A stretch of DNA of 64,000 nucleotides from contig NZ_JASERL010000006.1 in NCBI RefSeq assembly GCF_030766935.1, forward strand, positions 372,001 through 436,000, in the 5' to 3' direction. Positions 58,633 to 64,000 of the stretch are shown here, in pieces; the first letter of the stretch is position 1, and each line of letters begins with the position of its first letter. A program made the translations under genes and the position numbers. Origin of the DNA: Streptomyces sp. KL109B (GTDB lineage Bacteria; Actinomycetota; Actinomycetes; Streptomycetales; Streptomycetaceae). Under the pieces are notes generated by a model. It saw only the letters and a list, made by a program, of their open reading frames with translations, was not told where the DNA came from and made no database searches.

Positions 58633-59841
58633 TCAGCCCTGCCGGTTGTGCGTCGGGATCACGATCGGCGTGGTCTGCCCGGAGGCACCCTTGTTCAGGA
58701 ACGCCATGGCCAGCGCGCGGATGAACTGGTCGAACATGTAGAACGCGCTCGGCGCGACCGGGTTCAGGCCCTCGCGGAACAGGATGAAGGCCGGCCACAC
58801 GGTGCGGACCAGGGTCGCCGCGGCGTAGTCCCGCTTGAGGCCGAGCCAGTCGCCGATCTGGTCGCTGAGGACGTAGCGCACGAACTCGTTGAGGAAGCCG
58901 CGCGTCACCCCGAGGTCGACCTGGGCGGTCAACCCGAGGAGATCCTCGGCGAGTTCGATGCCCTCGGTGGTGGGGGAGAGGATCGGCGTGAGCACCTGCG
59001 CCGACTGCTTGTGCGCCTCGTCCCACGACTTCGGGATGTACTCGGTGTGCACGCCGAGCAGGTGCAGGGCGACCTGCCAGCTGTGCAGGAACGCCTCCTG
59101 GTCCTCCGCGTTGAACGGCACCTTCCAGTCGAGCAGCTTCCGGTGCACGAACGTGCCGAGGCTGTGGAAGGTGACCAGGATGTCCGCGTTGCTGATCGGG
59201 ATCTTCTGGTCCGCGACCGCCGACCAGTGCGGCGACTGCGGCAGCATGTGCCGCACCGCCGCGTGCACCATACGGGTCTTGTTGGCGGTGACGATGAACT
59301 GGCCCTCGGGCTCGAAGCCCTTGAGCTGCGCCAGGTCGTAGCCGAACGTGAAGGTCTTCGCCGCGCGGTCCTGCATGTCGGCGCCGCCCGCCGACCAGTA
59401 CACACTCTTCGCCTCGCGCGGGATCACGGTGCTCATGATCCCGCTGCCGAGCCCGTAGAGCATGAAGAGGTACGTGTCCTTGCGCCGGTTGAAGTCGGCG
59501 GCGCGCGCCAGCTTCTTCGGATCCGCCCAGCTGGGCAGCTTGTTGACCCCTTGCAGGTACGTGCGGAGCTCGGCGGGCAGACCGCTGGGCAGCGGGTCGC
59601 CGTTGTTCACCCACGGCTCCATCGCCTTGTTGACCGCCGGGACCTGCCCGCTGGTGATGATCTTCGCCATCAACGGGTCGATCGCGTCGTCCCACACGTA
59701 CTCCGGATCGGTGCCCGCGCCGGCTCCGGCGACCGAGCCCGTCGGCGACCACGCCCACGCGCTGCTCGCCGTGCCCGTCGCGCCGACGAGCCCCAGCGCG
59801 GCACCGAGCGACAGTACGTTCCTGCGGCTCAGATTTGTCAT
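58633..59841 (-). CDS. lcp: Latex-clearing-protein (Lcp) type rubber oxygenase, Tat-exported
   Basis: 402 residues, close to the roughly 407 of Streptomyces Lcp. A twin-arginine signal (LSRRNVLSLGAALG, 4-17) directs export of the folded haem protein. The DUF2236/MpaB fold shows Glu143, Arg159, Lys162, Thr163 and proximal-ligand candidate His193. Their spacing is the same as for the residues I recall in Lcp of Streptomyces K30 (E148, R164, K167, T168, H198). Lcp cleaves the double bonds of poly(cis-1,4-isoprene) by dioxygenation, giving oligo-isoprenoids with aldehyde and ketone ends. A different MpaB-family oxygenase is possible but less likely. Confidence 0.85.
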   Translation of the reverse strand: MTNLSRRNVLSLGAALGLVGATGTASSAWAWSPTGSVAGAGAGTDPEYVWDDAIDPLMAKIITSGQVPAVNKAMEPWVNNGDPLPSGLPAELRTYLQGVNKLPSWADPKKLARAADFNRRKDTYLFMLYGLGSGIMSTVIPREAKSVYWSAGGADMQDRAAKTFTFGYDLAQLKGFEPEGQFIVTANKTRMVHAAVRHMLPQSPHWSAVADQKIPISNADILVTFHSLGTFVHRKLLDWKVPFNAEDQEAFLHSWQVALHLLGVHTEYIPKSWDEAHKQSAQVLTPILSPTTEGIELAEDLLGLTAQVDLGVTRGFLNEFVRYVLSDQIGDWLGLKRDYAAATLVRTVWPAFILFREGLNPVAPSAFYMFDQFIRALAMAFLNKGASGQTTPIVIPTHNRQG

Positions 59842-59973
59842 TGACTTACTCGCTTTCCTGGTCGTCCGGACGGTTCAACAGGCCCGTCAATGCTTGGGAT
59901 TGGGGCCTGTCGGCACGCTTCAAATCTTGTTCCAGGATGTGATTTCCGATTAACATAGCGAGGCACGCAGCCA

Positions 59974-59995
59974 TCGACAAGAGAGTCGACAAGAG
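59974..59995. promoter_or_regulatory. Direct repeat in the lcp / aldehyde dehydrogenase divergent region
   Basis: TCGACAAGAG occurs twice with 12-bp spacing, 29 bp before the dehydrogenase start. The 182-bp gap also has an AT-rich island (TTAACATAG around 59950) fit for a promoter facing lcp. Confidence 0.4.
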
Positions 59996-60023
59996 TGCCG
60001 TCAGGGCACGAGCGAGGAGCCGC

Positions 60024-61628
60024 ATGACCACGGAGCAGGCCCGGCCGGGCTGGGTGACGGAGGAGCTGACGGCGCGATGGTGCGGATGGGTGCGCCGGGA
60101 CGCGAAACGTGACGAGGGCCGCGAGGAGGGGGACGGGGTGGAGCCACTGTCCGCGGTGGCCCCGTTCGATCTGTCGCCGATCGCGGCCGTTCCCACCTGT
60201 ACGCCGGATGACGTGGCGCAGGCGGTGGCGGGCGCACGCGCGGCCCGGCCGCAGTGGGCGCGCATGTCCCTGAAGCGGCGCGGCGAGACCGTACTCGCCT
60301 TCCACGACCTGCTGTTGAAGCGGCAGGACCAGGTGCTCGACCTCATCCAGTGGGAGACCGGCAAGGCCCGCTACCACGCGTGGATGGAGGTCGCGCAGGT
60401 CGCGACGATCGCCCGGCACTACGCGCGGCGCGCCGGACACTATCTGGCCCCGCGCCGGGTGCGCGGCATGGTGCCGGGTGCGACGAAGGTCAGGGAGGTA
60501 CGGGTGCCGAAGGGCGTCGTCGGCGTCATCTCGCCCTGGAACTACCCGCTCTACCTCGGCGTCGGCGACGTACTCCCGGCCCTCATGGCGGGCAACGCCG
60601 TGGTCTCGAAGGCCGATTCACAGACCGCGCTGACGCTGCTGTGGACGCGGGACCTGATGGCCGAGGCCGGACTGCCCACCGACCTGTGGCAGATCGTCAC
60701 CGGGTCCGGGAGCGTCGTGGGCACGGCCCTCGTCGACGCCGCCGACTACGTCTGCTTCACCGGCTCCACCACCACCGGACGCTCCGTCGGCGAACGCGCC
60801 GCACGCCGCCTCGTCGGTGCCTCCCTCGAACTCGGCGGCAAGAACCCGCTGATCGTGCGCGCCGACGCCGACCTCGCGGCAGCCGCGGCGGGCACGGTGA
60901 CGGCGGCCTTCGCCAACACCGGGCAGATGTGCATCCACATCGAGCGCGTCTACGTGCACGAGAAGGTCTACGACGCGTTCCGCGACGAACTGGAGCGCGC
61001 CACACAGGCATTGAGGCTCGGCCCGGCCTACGACTACTCGACCGACATCGGCTCCCTCACCTCACAGGCCCAACTCGCCTCCGTACAAGCACATGTGGAC
61101 GCGGCGGTCGACAAGGGCGCCACGGTCCTCGTCGGCGGCAGGCCCCGCCCCGACCTCGGCCCGCTCTTCTACGAACCCACCGTCCTCGAAGGCGTCACAC
61201 GTGACATGGACGTGTGCGGCGACGAGACCTTCGGCCCCGTCGTATCCCTCTACCCCTACGCCTCCGACGACGAGGCGGTGACCCTCGCCAACGAAGGCAA
61301 CTACGGCCTCTCGGCGTCGATCTGGTCCAAGGACACCCGCGCAGCGGCCCGCCTCGCCGGACGGATCCGGGCCGGTTCGGTCAACATCAACGACGGCGCC
61401 GCGGCCGCCGCAGGCAGTATCGAGGCCGGGATGGGCGGCATGGGCGACAGCGGTCTGGGCAGGCGGCACGGCGCCGAGGGCATCCGCAAATACACCGAGA
61501 GCCAGACGGTCGCCACACAGCGACTGCTGCCGCTCGGCCCGACGAAACCGGAGGAGAACGCGGTGCAGAGCTTCATCCGCCGTACGAACGGCCAACTGGC
61601 CCTGCTGCGACGGCTGGGGGTGCGATGA
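60024..61628 (+). CDS. Aldehyde dehydrogenase (succinate-semialdehyde dehydrogenase-like), candidate oligo-isoprenoid aldehyde oxidase
   Basis: 534 residues. NAD(P) aldehyde dehydrogenase blocks: VGVISPWNYPLYL, FTGSTTTGRSVGERA, catalytic Glu269 in LELGGKNP and Cys303 in NTGQMCIH, then GDETFGPVVSLYPY. It oxidises an aldehyde to an acid. It is divergent from the lcp gene and overlaps the next gene by 4 nt, so it may oxidise the aldehyde ends made by Lcp; other semialdehydes are also possible. Confidence 0.9.
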   Translation: MTTEQARPGWVTEELTARWCGWVRRDAKRDEGREEGDGVEPLSAVAPFDLSPIAAVPTCTPDDVAQAVAGARAARPQWARMSLKRRGETVLAFHDLLLKRQDQVLDLIQWETGKARYHAWMEVAQVATIARHYARRAGHYLAPRRVRGMVPGATKVREVRVPKGVVGVISPWNYPLYLGVGDVLPALMAGNAVVSKADSQTALTLLWTRDLMAEAGLPTDLWQIVTGSGSVVGTALVDAADYVCFTGSTTTGRSVGERAARRLVGASLELGGKNPLIVRADADLAAAAAGTVTAAFANTGQMCIHIERVYVHEKVYDAFRDELERATQALRLGPAYDYSTDIGSLTSQAQLASVQAHVDAAVDKGATVLVGGRPRPDLGPLFYEPTVLEGVTRDMDVCGDETFGPVVSLYPYASDDEAVTLANEGNYGLSASIWSKDTRAAARLAGRIRAGSVNINDGAAAAAGSIEAGMGGMGDSGLGRRHGAEGIRKYTESQTVATQRLLPLGPTKPEENAVQSFIRRTNGQLALLRRLGVR

Positions 61629-62110
61629 GCACGGCGGTGGGCCAGCGGTGGCGTACGCTCCGCGCGGCGGACGGGCCCCTCGACCCGGACGAACTCGACG
61701 CCCTGTGGGCCGAGTTGGCGCCGGTCGACGCGTCGGAGATCCTCGGCGCCTGGCGCGGATTCGCGTTCCTCACCGGTCACCCGATCGAGAAGGTGCTGGC
61801 CGCGAGCCGCTGGCACGGCAAGCGGTTCGACGCGCTCGACGACTGCAAACCGCTGATCTGCCGCGCCGACGACGGCAGCCTCTACTCCGACACGAAGGCG
61901 GGGCGCGGCGAGGCCGGCCTCTGGAACGTCGAGTTCCGCGGCGAGGTCACCGCCACGATGGTGTACGACGGGATGCCCGTCCTCGACCACTTCAAGCGCG
62001 TCGACGAGAACACGCTCATGGGTGTCATGAACGGCAAACCGGGGGTCGTCCTCGCGGACGGCCGGCACTTCTACTTCGGCCTCGAACGCGAAGCCGGCGC
62101 CGCCGCATGA
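61625..62110 (+). CDS. DUF4334/GXWXG-domain protein
   Basis: 161 residues. The N-terminal GXWXG part (about 20-75, GAWRGFAFLTGHP) and the DUF4334 part (about 85-160, YDGMPVLDHFKRVDENTLMGVMNGKPGV, partly quoted by position only) are typical of a bacterial family often found with alcohol or aldehyde dehydrogenases. Function unknown to me. Its start overlaps the dehydrogenase stop and its stop overlaps the next start, so it is one operon with them. Confidence 0.83.
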   Translation: MSTAVGQRWRTLRAADGPLDPDELDALWAELAPVDASEILGAWRGFAFLTGHPIEKVLAASRWHGKRFDALDDCKPLICRADDGSLYSDTKAGRGEAGLWNVEFRGEVTATMVYDGMPVLDHFKRVDENTLMGVMNGKPGVVLADGRHFYFGLEREAGAAA

Positions 62111-63168
62111 AGACATCGGTACTGCTGTCACGCGGCGGCGCCGACACCGCCCGCACCGCCCTCGTCGAGGCCGACCTCGACGAGCCGCGCCCGCACGAGG
62201 TGGTCGTCCGGATCGAGGCCGTCGGCGTCTGCCACACGGACCTCGTCACCCGCAGGGCACTCGGCGACCGCCCCGCCGTACTCGGCCACGAGGGGTGCGG
62301 CGTGGTGGAACGGCTGGGCGCTGACGTCGACTCCCTGCACGTCGGGGACCGGGTCGTGATCTCCTTCGCGTCCTGCGGACGGTGCGCCCAGTGCCGCTCC
62401 GGACACCCCGCCTACTGCGCCCTTGCGACCCAACTCAACAACTCGGGACGCCGCCCCGACGGCAGCCCGACGATCCGGGTGGGCGGCACCCCCGTGTTCG
62501 GCGCGTTCTTCGGCCAGTCGTCGTTCGCCACGACCGCGCTCGCCGACGCCCGCGCCTGCGTCCCGGTCGGCGACGTACCGCCGTGGATCGCCGCCCCACT
62601 GGGCTGCGGATTCCTGACCGGGGCGGGCGCGGTGCGCAACGTGCTGCGACCGGGGCCGGGGGACCGGGTCCTGGTGGTCGGGGCGGGCGCGGTCGGCGGC
62701 GCGGCCGTGCTGACCGCGCTGTCCGAGGGCGCCGAGGTCGTCGTCGCGGAACCGGTCGCCGCGCGCCGCGCCCTCGCGACCCGGTTCGGCGCGCACGCCG
62801 TGGCCTCCCTCGACGAGCCGCTCCCCTCGGTGACCCACGCCCTCGACACCACGGGCCGCCCGGAGCTGCTGCGCCGCGCCCTCGCGCTGCTCAAACCGCG
62901 CGGCACGCTCGCGGTGGTCGGCCTCGGCCCCGCGAACGCCGACATCGACGTACGCGACCTGATGCTGCGCGGCCTGCGACTGCGCGGCTGCGTCGAGGGC
63001 GACGCGCAGCCGTCCCGTCTCGTGCCCGAGCTGATCGACCGCTACCAGGCGGGGCGGCTGCCGCTCGACGAGCTGGTGACGACGTACGGCCTGGGCGACT
63101 TCGACCGGGCGGTCGCGGACCAGCGGGCCGGTCTCGTGGTGAAGCCGGTGCTGCTGCCCGGGGGCTGA
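62107..63168 (+). CDS. Zinc-dependent alcohol dehydrogenase (MDR family)
   Basis: 353 residues. Zn catalytic ligands in GVCHTDL and GHEGCGVVERLG; the structural zinc loop SCGRCAQCRSGHPAYC; the NAD-binding VLVVGAGAVGGAAVLTAL. This resembles aryl/benzyl-alcohol dehydrogenases. As the last gene of the divergent operon it may interconvert an alcohol and the aldehyde used by the dehydrogenase. Direction and substrate are inferred. Confidence 0.9.
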   Translation: MKTSVLLSRGGADTARTALVEADLDEPRPHEVVVRIEAVGVCHTDLVTRRALGDRPAVLGHEGCGVVERLGADVDSLHVGDRVVISFASCGRCAQCRSGHPAYCALATQLNNSGRRPDGSPTIRVGGTPVFGAFFGQSSFATTALADARACVPVGDVPPWIAAPLGCGFLTGAGAVRNVLRPGPGDRVLVVGAGAVGGAAVLTALSEGAEVVVAEPVAARRALATRFGAHAVASLDEPLPSVTHALDTTGRPELLRRALALLKPRGTLAVVGLGPANADIDVRDLMLRGLRLRGCVEGDAQPSRLVPELIDRYQAGRLPLDELVTTYGLGDFDRAVADQRAGLVVKPVLLPGG

Positions 63169-63200
63169 CCGGTCCCCGTCCGGGTGCCGCCCCGGGAGCC

Positions 63201-64000
63201 TTACGGCTGGATCTTCTCCAGGTCGTCGAGGAGGGCCGGGTGGGTCGGCTGCCAGCCGAGGGCGGCGCGGGTGTGGGCGCTGCTCGCCGGCTGGTCGGTC
63301 GCGAAGATCGGGCCGAGCGGGCCGAAGTTCTCCTCCGGCACCGACTGGGCCGGGACGCCGAGCCGCCGCCCGATGACCGCGGCGATGTCCCGTACGGCAT
63401 CGCCCTCGTCGGCGACGGCGTGCCACGCGGTTCCGCCGGGGGCCTTCTCCAGGGCGAGGCGAAACAGGACGGCGGCGTCGAGGGCGTGCACGGCGGGCCA
63501 GCGCTGTGTGCCGTCGCCGGGGTAGCCGGAGACGCCGCTCTGGCGGGCGATCCGGGTGAGGAGCCCCGCGAAGCCGCCGTCGCCCTCGTTGTGGACGGTG
63601 CGCGGCAGGCGGATCGCCGAACTGCGCACGCCGCTGGAGGCGAGGCCGAGGAGGCGGTTCACCGACTCGCCGCGCCCGCCGACGGGGCCGTCCGTGGACA
63701 GCGGATCCTCCTCGGTCGAGGCCCGGCCCTCGGCCCGAGGCGTGCCCGACACCGTGACGAGCGGCTTGTCCGAGCCGACGAGGGCCTCGCCGAGCGCCGC
63801 CGTCGCGGCGCCCTCCTCCGCCACGGAGCGGGCCAGCGCCTCGGGCGAGCTGAAGTCGTTGCTGAAGGCGAGGTGCACGACGCCGTCCGCCTGCTCGGCG
63901 GCGGTGCGCAGCACATCGAGGTCGGTGAGGCCGCCGCGCAGCACGTCCGCCCCGGCGGCCCTGGCCTTGTCGGCGGAGGCCTCGGAACGGGCGAGGGCGG
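63201..64000 (-). CDS. NAD-dependent epimerase/dehydratase-like protein, N-terminus outside window
   Basis: At least 266 residues, open to the right edge, where the Rossmann nucleotide-binding start is missing. GLTDLDVLRTAAEQADGVVHLAF is the usual second part of an atypical SDR; SGVRSSAIRLPRTVH and DGTQRWPAVHALDAAVLF follow, with no Tyr-x-x-x-Lys seen. It probably reduces or binds a small carbonyl compound. It converges on the alcohol dehydrogenase gene with a 32-bp gap. Confidence 0.85.
   Translation of the reverse strand, partial: ALARSEASADKARAAGADVLRGGLTDLDVLRTAAEQADGVVHLAFSNDFSSPEALARSVAEEGAATAALGEALVGSDKPLVTVSGTPRAEGRASTEEDPLSTDGPVGGRGESVNRLLGLASSGVRSSAIRLPRTVHNEGDGGFAGLLTRIARQSGVSGYPGDGTQRWPAVHALDAAVLFRLALEKAPGGTAWHAVADEGDAVRDIAAVIGRRLGVPAQSVPEENFGPLGPIFATDQPASSAHTRAALGWQPTHPALLDDLEKIQP

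Overview
The window is about 64 kb of very GC-rich DNA with strong third-position GC bias, frequent GTG starts, many 1-4 nt stop/start overlaps and several gene families typical of actinomycetes (DUF5999 peptide, DUF4232 lipoprotein, SAV_915-type protein, PucR, TetR, IclR and MocR regulators, F420-type oxidoreductase). It reads as a chromosomal segment of a Streptomyces species. No rRNA, tRNA, CRISPR array, insertion sequence or phage gene was found. Both ends cut genes.

Layout. (a) 1-9.7 kb, potassium: the C-terminal part of a KimA-like K+ importer, then a 27-residue membrane peptide and kdpF-A-B-C-E-D, one run of overlapping or closely spaced genes encoding the high-affinity K+ pump and its two-component regulator. 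(b) 9.5-18 kb, organic-acid catabolism: MatC-type carrier and IclR regulator on the minus strand, diverging from a serine/alanine-glyoxylate-type aminotransferase, a FAD/Fe-S 2-hydroxyacid dehydrogenase and a CoA-transferase fused in frame to an enoyl-CoA hydratase. (c) 18-30 kb, mixed: class V PLP enzyme, ABCG-like exporter, SAV_915 protein plus diaminopimelate decarboxylase, hexapeptide acetyltransferase, alkyl sulfatase, NAD(P)-binding protein, and a TetR-controlled drug exporter with three extra beta-sandwich domains. (d) 30-42 kb, sugar acids: kdgD-gudD-gntP-type permease for glucarate, then a GltS-like symporter, an IlvD/Edd dehydratase, an FAH-family dehydratase and a FGGY kinase for pentonates or pentoses. 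Both routes are predicted to reach 2-oxoglutarate semialdehyde. (e) 42-50.2 kb: DJ-1/MocR pair, then amino-acid permease, M20 desuccinylase, PucR regulator, GNAT N-acyltransferase and N-succinylamino-acid racemase. Together these look like an irreversible D- to L-amino-acid conversion pathway; two divergent promoter regions carry paired copies of one operator-like motif with the same 32-bp spacing. (f) 50-57 kb: methyltransferase, TetX-like monooxygenase, PhnB-like protein, secreted phosphoesterase, efeB-efeO. (g) 57-63 kb: tandem-domain TetR regulator, Tat-exported latex-clearing-protein (Lcp) type rubber oxygenase, and a divergent aldehyde dehydrogenase - DUF4334 - alcohol dehydrogenase operon, a plausible polyisoprene-degradation locus. 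A partial NAD-dependent epimerase-like gene runs off the right end.

A recurring oddity is short tandem repeats (10, 10, 14, 19 and 14 bp) sitting on gene stop codons. Their periods are never multiples of three, so the repeated stop falls in successive reading frames. Function assignments come from reading the sequence and from remembered family knowledge; no database search was run.
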